Under the pieces are notes generated by a model. It saw only the letters and a program-made list of their open reading frames with translations, was not told the origin of the DNA and searched no databases. Below, in pieces: positions 7,799-16,023 of a stretch of 64,000 bases of DNA. The stretch spans positions 1,612,001-1,676,000 of the forward strand of contig NZ_CP049867.1 in NCBI RefSeq assembly GCF_011299595.1, written 5' to 3'. The DNA comes from Nocardioides sp. HDW12B. GTDB taxonomy: Bacteria > Actinomycetota > Actinomycetes > Propionibacteriales > Nocardioidaceae. Positions within the stretch are counted from its first letter, which is position 1. Each line of letters begins with the position of its first letter. The position numbers were made by a program, and so were the translations under genes.

Positions 7799-9189
7799 GC
7801 GACGACGTGGTCCTCGCCCGCGCCGCGGAGCTCAGGGCGCGGGGCGCGAAGGCCCCGCGACTGGCCCGTGACCCGGTCAACCAGCCACAGGTGCACGCCT
7901 GGCTGGACGCGATCGGCGAGGAGAACCCGACCTTCCGCGACACCGACGAGGCCCGCGCGCTCCGCGGCGGACCGGTGGCGCCGCCGGCGATGGCGCAGGT
8001 CTGGACGATGTACGGGCTGACCGCGGAGCGACCGGCCGACGACCCGCTGCACACGATGATGGGGGTGCTCGACGAGGCCGGGTTCACCTCGGTGCTGGGG
8101 ACGAACTGCGACCAGACCTACGACCGGCCGCTGCGCCCGGGCGAGCGCGTCTCGGTGACCACCGCGCTGGAGTCGGTGGTCGGCCCCAAGCGGACCGGCG
8201 TCGGGGAGGGGTGGTTCGTCACCACCCGGTCGGTGTGGCGGGTCGGGGAGGAGCAGGTCGCCACCATGATCTTCCGGGTGCTGAAGTTCCGGCCCCGGGC
8301 CGCCGGTGGCGAGCAGGACGTGAGCGACCCGTCGCGCACGGTGCGGCCGATGGTCAACCGCGACACCGCGTTCTTCTGGGAGGGCACCCGCCGCGGAGAG
8401 CTCAGGATCCAACGGTGCAACGCGTGCGGGGAGCTGCGCCACCCGCCCGGACCGATGTGCCCGAGCTGCGGTGCCGCGGATCGCGGCCACGTCGTCGCCT
8501 CCGGCCGGGGGCGGGTCCACTCGTTCGTGGTGCACCACGCCCCGGCCGTGCCCGGCAAGAGGCTGCCGCTGGTCGTCGGCGTGGTGGAGACCGAGGAGGG
8601 TGTGCGCATGGTCGGCGAGCTGCGCGGGGTGGCATCGCAGGGCCCCGACGGACCGGCGATCGACCAGGCCGTGGTCGTCGACCTCGAGCGGATCGACGAC
8701 GAGCTGACGCTCCCGGTGTGGCGGGTCGGACCTCCTCCCCCCGAGACACCGGTGGTGACGCGCGAGCTCCCGGGCGAGGACGACGGTACCGTCCGCCTAC
8801 CACCGTGGGAGCTGCCGGTGACGACGCGGCTGGTCGTCGCGAGCGCCCTCGCCACCCGCGACTACCAGGACGTCCACCACGACCCGGAGCTGGCACGCCG
8901 GCGTGGGTCGAAGGACATCTTCCTCAACATCCTCACCACCACCGGGCTGGTGCAGCGCTACGTCGGCTCGTGGGCCGGCTGGGACGCCGAGGTGCGGGCG
9001 TGCGAGCTGCGGCTCGGGGCGCCCGCCCACCCCGGCGACACCGTCGCCTTCAGCGGTCGGGTCGTCGAGGTGCGCGACGGCGGGGAGCAGCAGCACGTGG
9101 TCGAGGTGGTCGGCACCGTCGGCACGGGCACCCACGTGACGGCGCGGGTCACGGTCGTGCTCGGCACCGGGCGGGGGGCGCGGTCGTGA
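7795..9189 (+). CDS. chsH2-chsH1: Fused side-chain enoyl-CoA hydratase (ChsH2-ChsH1 fusion: MaoC-like + DUF35 + MaoC)
   Basis: 464 residues in three blocks. Residues 1-165 form a hot-dog domain lacking the hydratase motif (ChsH2 N-terminus). Residues 180-310 are a DUF35 domain with a C-x2-C...C-x2-C zinc ribbon (RCNACG...MCPSCG). Residues 330-464 are a catalytic MaoC hot-dog with D-Y-Q-D-V-H-H-D (ChsH1). In M. tuberculosis ChsH1 and ChsH2 are separate proteins that hydrate the steroid 2'-propenoyl-CoA, and the DUF35 domain binds the aldolase Ltp2. Here both are one chain, as with the preceding dehydrogenase. The GTG start and the neighbours' stops overlap by 4 bp on both sides, implying translational coupling. 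Confidence 0.85.
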   Translation: MSDDVVLARAAELRARGAKAPRLARDPVNQPQVHAWLDAIGEENPTFRDTDEARALRGGPVAPPAMAQVWTMYGLTAERPADDPLHTMMGVLDEAGFTSVLGTNCDQTYDRPLRPGERVSVTTALESVVGPKRTGVGEGWFVTTRSVWRVGEEQVATMIFRVLKFRPRAAGGEQDVSDPSRTVRPMVNRDTAFFWEGTRRGELRIQRCNACGELRHPPGPMCPSCGAADRGHVVASGRGRVHSFVVHHAPAVPGKRLPLVVGVVETEEGVRMVGELRGVASQGPDGPAIDQAVVVDLERIDDELTLPVWRVGPPPPETPVVTRELPGEDDGTVRLPPWELPVTTRLVVASALATRDYQDVHHDPELARRRGSKDIFLNILTTTGLVQRYVGSWAGWDAEVRACELRLGAPAHPGDTVAFSGRVVEVRDGGEQQHVVEVVGTVGTGTHVTARVTVVLGTGRGARS

Positions 9190-10376
9190 GCGGGTCGACG
9201 TACCCGACGCGCGGGCTGCGCGGGGTCGCCTCGATCGCCGGGATCGGCGCCACGGACTTCTCCAAGGACTCGGGGCGCTCGGAGCTGCAGCTCTCGTGCG
9301 AGGCGACGCTGGCCGCCCTGGCGGACGCCGGGCTGGCGCCGTCGGACGTCGACGGCCTGGTCACCTTCACCATGGACAGCAGCAGCGAGATCGCGCTGGC
9401 CCGGGAGCTGGGGATCGGCGAGCTGCGCTTCTTCAGCCGCATCTCGTACGGCGGCGGTGCGGCCTGCGCGACCGTCCAGCAGGCCGCCATGGCGGTCGCG
9501 ACCGGGGTGGCGGACGTCGTGGTCTGCTACCGCGGCTTCAACGAGCGGTCGGGGCAGCGCTTCGGCCAGGTGCAGAGCTGGGCCGCGACCCAGGTCAACA
9601 CCAACGGCCTGGACAACGCCTTCTCCTACCCGATGGGGCTGAGCACGCCGGCGGCGACGGTCGCGATGCAGGCGCGGCGCTACCTGCACGAGCACGGAGC
9701 CACCAGCGAGGATTTCGGTCGGGTCGCGGTCGCGGGTAGGCGTCACGCCGCGGTGAACCCGCACGCCTGGTTCCACGGCCGGCCGATCACGCTCGAGGAC
9801 CACCAGGCCTCACGGATGATCGCCGACCCGCTGCGGCTGCTGGACTGCTGCCAGGAGAGCGACGGCGCGGTGGCGGTCGTCGTGACCTCCACCGAGCGGG
9901 CCCGCGACCTGCGGCACGGCGCGGTGCCGGTGCTGGCGGCGGCCCAGGGCAGCGCGGCGGACCAGTTCGTCATGACGTCCTACTACCGCCACGACCTCGG
10001 CATCCCGGAGATGGGGGTGGTGGGACGCGAGCTCTGGCGGCAGTCCGGGCTGCGGCCCGACGACATGGACGCGGCCGTCCTCTACGACCACTTCACGCCG
10101 TACGTGCTCATGCAGCTCGAGGAGCTGGGGTTCTGCGGCCGCGGCGAGGCGCCGGGGTTCGTGGCCGACGGGGGGATCGAGATCGGGGGCCGGCTGCCGG
10201 TGAACACCCACGGCGGCCAGCTCGGCGAGGCCTACGTCCACGGCATGAACGGCATCGCCGAGGGCGTGCGGCAGCTGCGCGGCGCCAGCGTCAACCAGGT
10301 CGACGGCGCCGCCCACGTCCTGGTCACGGCGGGCACGGGCGTGCCGACCTCGGGCCTCGTGCTGGGCCGGGACTGA
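9186..10376 (+). CDS. ltp2: Steroid side-chain retro-aldolase Ltp2 (thiolase superfamily)
   Basis: 396 residues, about the length of M. tuberculosis Ltp2 (Rv3540c). It would cleave the hydroxylated C3 side chain from the steroid as propionyl-CoA, leaving the 17-keto steroid, working together with the DUF35 domain of the preceding protein. The thiolase-like fold is recognisable from 'GGGAACATVQQAAMAVATG' and 'PVNTHGGQLGEAYVHGMNG'. It is the last gene of the three-gene KstR-controlled operon, starting at a GTG that overlaps the previous stop by 4 bp. The 53 bases that follow hold no clear terminator. Confidence 0.88.
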   Translation: MSGSTYPTRGLRGVASIAGIGATDFSKDSGRSELQLSCEATLAALADAGLAPSDVDGLVTFTMDSSSEIALARELGIGELRFFSRISYGGGAACATVQQAAMAVATGVADVVVCYRGFNERSGQRFGQVQSWAATQVNTNGLDNAFSYPMGLSTPAATVAMQARRYLHEHGATSEDFGRVAVAGRRHAAVNPHAWFHGRPITLEDHQASRMIADPLRLLDCCQESDGAVAVVVTSTERARDLRHGAVPVLAAAQGSAADQFVMTSYYRHDLGIPEMGVVGRELWRQSGLRPDDMDAAVLYDHFTPYVLMQLEELGFCGRGEAPGFVADGGIEIGGRLPVNTHGGQLGEAYVHGMNGIAEGVRQLRGASVNQVDGAAHVLVTAGTGVPTSGLVLGRD

Positions 10377-10429
10377 CCCGGTCCTGACGGCCGGTTGCCC
10401 TCCGGGCGGCGTCGGCGCGACAGTGGAGG

Positions 10430-11283
10430 ATGGCTGTCGACCCCGCCGCCCTGCTCGTCGCCGCGCTCCCGGAGCTGCGGGCCCACCCCACCGTGGCGCG
10501 CGTGCGTGCGTACGCCGCCGGGCGGGCCGTCGTGGACAGCGAGCGGGCGCAGGTGGTCTGGGAGCCTCGGCGGGTGGTGCCGTGCTTCGCCGTGCCGCGC
10601 GACGACGTCGACGCCGAGCTGGTGCCCTACGACGGGCCGGTCGCCTCCGAGCAGGCCGTGCCGCTCGCGGTGCCGGCCCACGGCTCGGACGGGACCGGCA
10701 CGGCTGCCGTGCTGGACCCGCGGACGCCGTTCACCGCCCACAGCTGCCCGGGGCGCTCCTGGACGCTGCGGGTCGGCGACGTCGAGCTGGCCGGTGCCGG
10801 CTTCACGCCGGACGACCCCGACCTCGCCGACCACGTGCTGCTCGACTGGGAGGCCTTCGAGCAGTGGCGCGAGGAGGAGGACGTCGTCGTCGGGCACCCG
10901 CACGACCCCTTCGACCGCATCGACTGCCGGCAGAGCTCGCGCCACGTCGTGGTCTCCGCCGACGGCACCGTCCTGGCCGACACCCGCCGTGCCGTGCTGC
11001 TGATGGAGACACCGCTGCCGCTGCGCTACTACGTCCCCCTCGAGGACGTCGCCCAGGAGCTCCTCGTGCCCTCGCCGACCCGCACGGTGTGCGCCTACAA
11101 GGGCACGGCGGCCTACTGGTCGGTCCGCGTCGACGGACGTGAGCTGACCGACCTGGCGTGGACCTACCGCGACCCGCTCCACGACGCCCTGCCGGTGCGC
11201 GACCTCGTCGGCTTCTTCACCGAGCGGGTGGACCTCACCCTCGACGGCCGGCGCCTGCCCCGCCCGGTGACGCCTGGTCGTGA
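10430..11283 (+). CDS. DUF427 double-domain protein with an apparent one-base deletion at its 3' end
   Basis: Two DUF427 domains (about residues 15-125 and 150-270), the second with the canonical 'YYVPLEDV...CAYKGTAAYWSV' segment. Function unknown. The family normally ends '...TPWS'. Here the DNA reads acg-cct-ggt-cgt-gag instead of acg-ccc-tgg-tcg-tga: one C appears to be missing near 11272. Without it the frame runs on for over 500 codons, antisense to two other genes, to 12862. With the C restored the gene stops at 11283, just before the convergent neighbour. Either a sequencing error in a C-run or a true frameshift. Confidence 0.7.
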
Positions 11284-11308
11284 GCCCGGGAGACCCCGGC
11301 CGAGGGCC

Positions 11309-12205
11309 TCAGAATCCGCCGAAGTCGCCCCCGAAGTCGAAGCCGCCGGAGTCGCCGCCCCAGCCTCCGCTGTCGCCGCCACCGCCCCAGTCCCCGCCAC
11401 TGTCACCGCCACTGTCACCGCCCGCGTCACCTCCGGCGTCCCCACCGTCACCACCGGCGTCGCCGCCCCCGCCGGCGTCGCCGGTGTCGAAGCCGTCGGC
11501 GGGGGTGCCGTCCCAGCTGCTGGCGAGCAGGGTGCCCACCAGGAAGGCCGGCAGCAGGCCGCCGGCGGCGTAGGCGCCGAAGTAGCCGGAGGCCCACGGC
11601 GAGTACGCCGGACCGGCCTGCCAGTAGGGCACCCGGCCGGCGCCCTGGGGGACCGTGCGGACGTCGGGCTCGGCCCCCTGGGCGAGCCGGTCGGCGTCGG
11701 CGGGGCAGACGGGGATCTGACGTTGCTGGCCGCCCGGGGGCGCCCACGCGACGTCGACGCTGGAGGGTCCGTGGGCGGGGTTGAAGAAGCACGGCGGGCG
11801 GCGGGTGGGCAGCGGCCGGCCCTCGCGTCGCGCCCGCACGCAGGCCACGGCGTAGCGACCGTCCTCGAGGGCCGCGGTGACGTGGCGGACCTCGTCGGGG
11901 TCCTGGAGCAGCTCGAGGGAGCGGGAGGCCGACTCGTAGGAGTCGAGGGCGCGCTGCCAGTCCTGGAGCATCGCCTCGTCGGTGCTGCTCATGGCCACGT
12001 CGCCGTCGAGACGCTGCAGCTCCTCACCGAAGCGGGTCACGTCCTCCTGCGCCGTACGTCGTGCCGCGTCCAGGTCGGCGGCGCGGACCGCCTTCGGCGA
12101 CCGTCCTGCCCCACCGGGACCGAGCGAGCCGCGGGAGGCGGCCGAGCGCGAGCGGACGACGTACCAGACCGCGGCGAGGACGAGGACCAGCAGCAGGATC
12201 TCCAT
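11309..12205 (-). CDS. Membrane-anchored protein with long Gly/Asp/Ser-rich tail
   Basis: 298 residues. A single hydrophobic segment at residues 2-17 is followed by a basic stretch and a helical, probably coiled region (40-115). A Cys-containing region (120-165, including 'PPCFFNPAHG') and a hydrophobic patch near 205-225 come next. From about 230 to the end almost every residue is Gly, Asp, Ser or Trp. Family not confidently recognised; Gly/Asp-rich tails of this kind occur in other actinobacterial and TPM-type membrane proteins. It lies 30 bp downstream of the SpoIIE-type phosphatase gene on the same strand, so the two may be co-transcribed. Confidence 0.75.
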   Translation of the reverse strand: MEILLLVLVLAAVWYVVRSRSAASRGSLGPGGAGRSPKAVRAADLDAARRTAQEDVTRFGEELQRLDGDVAMSSTDEAMLQDWQRALDSYESASRSLELLQDPDEVRHVTAALEDGRYAVACVRARREGRPLPTRRPPCFFNPAHGPSSVDVAWAPPGGQQRQIPVCPADADRLAQGAEPDVRTVPQGAGRVPYWQAGPAYSPWASGYFGAYAAGGLLPAFLVGTLLASSWDGTPADGFDTGDAGGGGDAGGDGGDAGGDAGGDSGGDSGGDWGGGGDSGGWGGDSGGFDFGGDFGGF

Positions 12206-12235
12206 GGATCCACGCTACCCGCGGCCGTGGAGCGC

Positions 12236-13828
12236 TCAGGCGCGAAGGACGACGAGCACGGCGTCGTCGGCGCCCTGCCCCGACTTGCCGAGCACGAAGT
12301 CGGCGATGTCCTCGGCGTCCTGGTCGGCCAGTCCGTGCAGCGTGCCGACGAGCCACTGGGTCCCGGTGGTCAGCGAGGAGTGGCGCCGCAGCAGCAGGCC
12401 GTCGCTGCACAGCACCAGGGTCCCCCCGGGCGGGACGGTGACGACGTGCTCGGTGCGGGCGGTGGCGGGATCCACGCCGAGGAGCAGGTCGGGGCCGAGC
12501 GTGAGGGCGGACGCCTCGCCGGCGGGGGGCAGCAGCACCGGGGGAGGGTGGCCCGCGTTGCTCCACCTCACCTCCAGCCCGTCCGGCACGGTGCGCACGT
12601 GCGCCAGCAGGGCCGTGGCCACGGTGCCGGGGCTGGTGCCGGCGAGCGCCCGGTCCAGTCCCGCGAGCAGGTCGCGGGGTCCGGCGGGAGCCAGGGCGAA
12701 GGCGGCACCGTGGAGGAGCGACCGCACCCGTGCGACGGCGCTCGGGCCCTGGTCGTCCGGGTCCTCGCGGTCGTCGAGGTCGCCGACGACGACGGCGAGG
12801 TCCCCGCCGGGCAGGTCGAACACGTCGTACCAGTCGCCGCCACGCTGGGCCGCGCGACGTGAGGGCCGGTGCCGCACGGCGATCTGCGGCCGGGGTGTCC
12901 CCGGGGGGCGTGCGGCGGTGCCGGTCGGTGTCGCCCGGGCCGGGACGGGGAGAGGAGAGACGTCGCGGGCCCGCACCCGGTCGAGGGTCTGGCGCAGCAG
13001 CGCGGCCACCAGGCGGACGAAGTCGTGGTACTCGCGGTCGAAGAGCAGCATCGGGCTCGGCGTGACGACCAGGTGGCCGGGCTCGGACCCCGGCGGGGTC
13101 AGCGGCAGCCACACCGTGCGCCCGCCGTCACCGTTGAGGATGAACTCGCGGGAGGTGGACGCCTGCGGGGGAAGAGGCCCGGGGGGCTCGGGGACGTCGT
13201 CGGTGGCGCCGGACCAGGCGGCGGGCAGGTGGAAGGCCACGTCGGGCAGGTCACGCTCGGCCGAGCGCAGCACCGTCAGGGCGACCGCGGCCACCTGGTC
13301 GGCGCGGGACACGGTCGCGAGCTGCTCGGCGAGCACGCCCAGCAGCTCGACGCGGCGACGGGCCAGCACCTCCACGGTCGTCTCCGTGGCGATGTTGATG
13401 ACGCCGCCGATGACGCCGCCCGGACCGCGGACGGGGGAGTAGGACCAGGTGAACCAGCACTCCTCGAGGAAGCCGTGGCGCTGCAGCGGCACGAGGGCGT
13501 TGTGGACCATCACCGCCGGCTCCCCGGCCAGCACGCTGCGCATCATCGGTCCGACCACGTCCCACGACTCCGGCGCCACGTCCTGGACCGGTCGTCCCAG
13601 CGCCGTCGGGTGCTTGTCGCCGATGAGCGCGACGAAGGCCTCGTTGTAGACCAGCCGCAGCTCGGGTCCCCAGAGCAGGGAGACCGGGAACGGCGTGTGC
13701 GTCATCAGGTCGACCGTCCCGAGGAGCGTCGCGCTCCACGAGTCGACCGGTCCCAGGGGAGTCGCGGCCCAGTCCACGGCGTCGTACGCCGCGGCGAGGG
13801 GGCCGAACTCCCGGGAGAAGATGTGCAC
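12236..13828 (-). CDS. PAS/SpoIIE-type PP2C serine phosphatase (regulatory)
   Basis: About 530 residues. A PAS domain at the N-terminus (~20-140, 'LLWGPELRLVYNEAFVALIG') is followed by a linker that could be GAF-like, then a C-terminal SpoIIE/RsbU phosphatase domain with 'GGDWYDVFDL' and a second metal Asp in 'VVGDLDD'. Such proteins dephosphorylate anti-sigma-factor antagonists in response to a sensed signal. The usual G-D-V-x-G-H-G motif has lost its G-H-G part. The frame could begin at 13885, but that lies inside the preceding terminator hairpin, so the GTG at 13828 is preferred. Confidence 0.8.
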   Translation of the reverse strand: MHIFSREFGPLAAAYDAVDWAATPLGPVDSWSATLLGTVDLMTHTPFPVSLLWGPELRLVYNEAFVALIGDKHPTALGRPVQDVAPESWDVVGPMMRSVLAGEPAVMVHNALVPLQRHGFLEECWFTWSYSPVRGPGGVIGGVINIATETTVEVLARRRVELLGVLAEQLATVSRADQVAAVALTVLRSAERDLPDVAFHLPAAWSGATDDVPEPPGPLPPQASTSREFILNGDGGRTVWLPLTPPGSEPGHLVVTPSPMLLFDREYHDFVRLVAALLRQTLDRVRARDVSPLPVPARATPTGTAARPPGTPRPQIAVRHRPSRRAAQRGGDWYDVFDLPGGDLAVVVGDLDDREDPDDQGPSAVARVRSLLHGAAFALAPAGPRDLLAGLDRALAGTSPGTVATALLAHVRTVPDGLEVRWSNAGHPPPVLLPPAGEASALTLGPDLLLGVDPATARTEHVVTVPPGGTLVLCSDGLLLRRHSSLTTGTQWLVGTLHGLADQDAEDIADFVLGKSGQGADDAVLVVLRA

Positions 13829-13853
13829 GACGCGATCTAACCACCGACGGGGC

Positions 13854-13887
13854 GCGTGGGGCAGCCGTGACACCGGCTGCCCCACGC
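13854..13887 (-). terminator. Hairpin terminator after the ScyD-like gene
   Basis: Perfect 14-bp stem (13854-13867, gcgtggggcagccg, with 13874-13887) and a 6-base loop. It lies 25 bp after the stop of the ScyD-like gene on the minus strand and 26 bp before the phosphatase start. Confidence 0.75.
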
Positions 13888-13911
13888 CCCTGCGTGGGCG
13901 TCAGTCGACCG

Positions 13912-15000
13912 TCAGTTGACGAGGTCCCCGCCGAGGCGGACGATCCGGCCGGGTCCGAAGATCCCCTCGGTGAGGAAGACCTGCCCGTCGTGCACGTCGA
14001 CCGCGGCCGGCAGCTCGCGCTGGGCGTACGGCGTGGTGGCGCCGGTGGTCAGGTTGACCGCGGTCACCGCGCCGCCGAACAGCTCGGTCACGTAGGCCTT
14101 GTTCGGGCCCGCGAGCGCCAGGTTGGTCGCGGCCGCGAAGCCGGAGGCCACCTCGTCGACGTCACCGCTCGCGAGGTCGATCTCCACGAGGGCTCCCCGG
14201 GCGCCGAGCGACGGGTCCTCGGGACCGCCGGGCAGCAGCGTGGCGAACAGCGACCCACCCCTGACCTGGACGTCGGTGGGCACCGGCTCGAAGTCGTAGG
14301 TCTCACCCACCACGCAGTCGGGCAGGTCGCCCTCGGACTCGTCGACCGCCTCCTGGGTGATCACCGCGGACTGCGGCGGCAGCACCGCGACGGTCTGGAC
14401 GGCACCGCTGCGCGTGACCTTGAGGATGGCGTTGGCGGCGGCGTCGGCGACGTACCAGCTGCCGTTGGCCCCGTTGGCGACCGCGTAGGGGTGCGACTCG
14501 ACGATGCCGGTGTACTGGTCCAGCTGCGGTGCCTCGCAGCCGTCGGGCTTGTCCTGCAGGCCGTAGGTCTGGTTCCGGTCCGGGTTGCGGCGCTCCTCGT
14601 GGGCCTGGAGGTCGGCCAGGGTCCGCACGACACCGTTGGCCTGCAGGAGCCGCAGCTTGGCCACGGGGTTGTCCTCGCTGAAGCGCGACAGGGTGAACGC
14701 CACGGCGTCACCACGCGTGTCCACGCCGGCGATCTCGACCTTGCCTCCCTTGAGTGAGACCAGGTCCACCACGCTGCCGTTGTTGCGCAGCCGGGACAGC
14801 TTCGTCTGCTTCTGTCCCGACAGGTTGCTCTGCGAGAAGAACACCCCACGGTCCGTGGCGTCCAGCTGCAGCGGGCCGTCGAGCCCGTCGGCGAGGACCT
14901 CCGCCGATGGTTCGCTCGGTATCCCTGCTCCGGCTGGTCCGGCCGCGACCAAGGCGGCGGCTGAGATGGTCGTTGCGACAAGAAGTCCTGCTCGGCGCAT
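13912..15000 (-). CDS. Secreted ScyD/ScyE-like beta-propeller protein
   Basis: 362 residues starting with a Sec signal peptide (M-R-R-A-G-L-L-V..., cleavage probably after A-G-A near residue 26). The mature protein is a series of short beta-rich repeats ('YAVANGANGSWYVADAAANAILKV', in parts, and 'NLALAGPNKAYVTELFGGAV') typical of the ScyD/ScyE family of six-bladed propellers annotated in actinobacteria, whose function is unknown. It is the third gene downstream of kstD and chsH3 but is separated from them by 119 bp, so it may be independently transcribed. It ends at a strong terminator. Confidence 0.75.
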   Translation of the reverse strand: MRRAGLLVATTISAAALVAAGPAGAGIPSEPSAEVLADGLDGPLQLDATDRGVFFSQSNLSGQKQTKLSRLRNNGSVVDLVSLKGGKVEIAGVDTRGDAVAFTLSRFSEDNPVAKLRLLQANGVVRTLADLQAHEERRNPDRNQTYGLQDKPDGCEAPQLDQYTGIVESHPYAVANGANGSWYVADAAANAILKVTRSGAVQTVAVLPPQSAVITQEAVDESEGDLPDCVVGETYDFEPVPTDVQVRGGSLFATLLPGGPEDPSLGARGALVEIDLASGDVDEVASGFAAATNLALAGPNKAYVTELFGGAVTAVNLTTGATTPYAQRELPAAVDVHDGQVFLTEGIFGPGRIVRLGGDLVN

Positions 15001-15119
15001 GGGTTTCCCTCCCCGTGTTGATGACAGTCCCCCGAGACAAGCAGCCCCCACGGGGGACGGACCAGGGACCATCAGCCGTATCGGTCGGGACCCTGTGTGT
15101 GACCTCCAGGGGCCGGACG

Positions 15120-16022
15120 TCAGTCGGTGAGGTCGAGGACGCTGTCGGCGAGGACCGGTGCTCCGTCGCGCTCTGCGTCGTCGGAGGCGACGACGGCCCG
15201 CACCAGCAGGCGGTCGCGGTCGGGGTCGCGCCACGCCAGCGTGCGGATCGACTCGCCCGGGAGGACGACGCCGGCGAATCGGGCCGAGAAGGCGCCCACG
15301 CGCGTGACGTCGGAGTCGAGGAGCGAGGTCACCAGCGTGCCCAGCACGATGCCGTAGGAGCAGAGGCCGTGCAGGATCGGGGCGGGGAAGCCGGCGTCGG
15401 CGGCGAATCCCGGGTCGGCGTGGAGCGGGTTGCGGTCGCCGCAGAGCCGGTAGAGCAGGGCCTGGTGCGGCGTGACGGCGTACGACGTGTCCAGGTCGGG
15501 CTCGCGGTCGGGGACCGGCACCGAGGTCGAGGGACCGCGCTCGCCGCCGAAGCCGCCCTCGCCGCGCACGAAGATGCTGCTCGTCGTGGTGAACAGCGGG
15601 TCGCCGGAGTCGTCGACGGCGACGCCCTCCTGGACGATGACGGCCGCCTTGCCTTTGTCCCACACGTCGCTGATGCGGGTGGTCAGGGTGGCGGAGCCGG
15701 CGGACGGCAGCGGCCGGTGCAGGCGGACGGACTGGCTGCCGTGCACGACCTGCGACAGGGAGATGTCGACGCCGGGCATGTCCAACGACGGCGCGGCGGT
15801 CTCGTGGAAGGAGGGGGCCACGATCCCGAAGGACGGCAGCACCTGGAGCGGGCCCGCGAGCCCGTCCTCGGTGGTGAACGTCAGCGCCGCGGGGTCGAGG
15901 TGGTCGCCCTCGCGGGAGCCGAGGCCGACGGCGAGGTGGTAGAGCAGCACGTCGGACGACGTCCACGAGAACGACCGGGTGGGCAGCTCGGCGCCGACGG
16001 CCAGTGTCGGGTCGATGGGCAC
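15120..16022 (-). CDS. chsH3: Steroid enoyl-CoA hydratase ChsH3 (MaoC double hot-dog)
   Basis: 300 residues; two hot-dog repeats, the second carrying the MaoC hydratase motif 'CGDRNPLHADPGFA' with catalytic Asp and His (about residues 200-213). In M. tuberculosis the orthologue Rv3538 stands beside kstD (Rv3537) and hydrates an alpha,beta-unsaturated steroid side-chain CoA ester. The same adjacency is seen here: the GTG start is one base past the kstD stop, so the two form an operon. Substrate assignment rests on that synteny. Confidence 0.85.
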   Translation of the reverse strand: MPIDPTLAVGAELPTRSFSWTSSDVLLYHLAVGLGSREGDHLDPAALTFTTEDGLAGPLQVLPSFGIVAPSFHETAAPSLDMPGVDISLSQVVHGSQSVRLHRPLPSAGSATLTTRISDVWDKGKAAVIVQEGVAVDDSGDPLFTTTSSIFVRGEGGFGGERGPSTSVPVPDREPDLDTSYAVTPHQALLYRLCGDRNPLHADPGFAADAGFPAPILHGLCSYGIVLGTLVTSLLDSDVTRVGAFSARFAGVVLPGESIRTLAWRDPDRDRLLVRAVVASDDAERDGAPVLADSVLDLTD

Positions 16023-16023
16023 G

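Noticed and set aside
11280-11573. Proline-rich 97-codon protein
   Set aside because: Complementary-strand reading of the Gly-rich tail-coding repeats; no ribosome site and no homologous pattern.
10430-12862. 810-codon open frame on the plus strand
   Set aside because: Only the first ~284 codons are protein-like (DUF427). The rest is antisense to two well-supported minus-strand genes and stays open because of high GC content and a probable one-base deletion.
13829-13885. Upstream start for the SpoIIE-type phosphatase
   Set aside because: This stretch contains the perfect terminator hairpin of the preceding gene; the extra residues are not part of the PAS domain.
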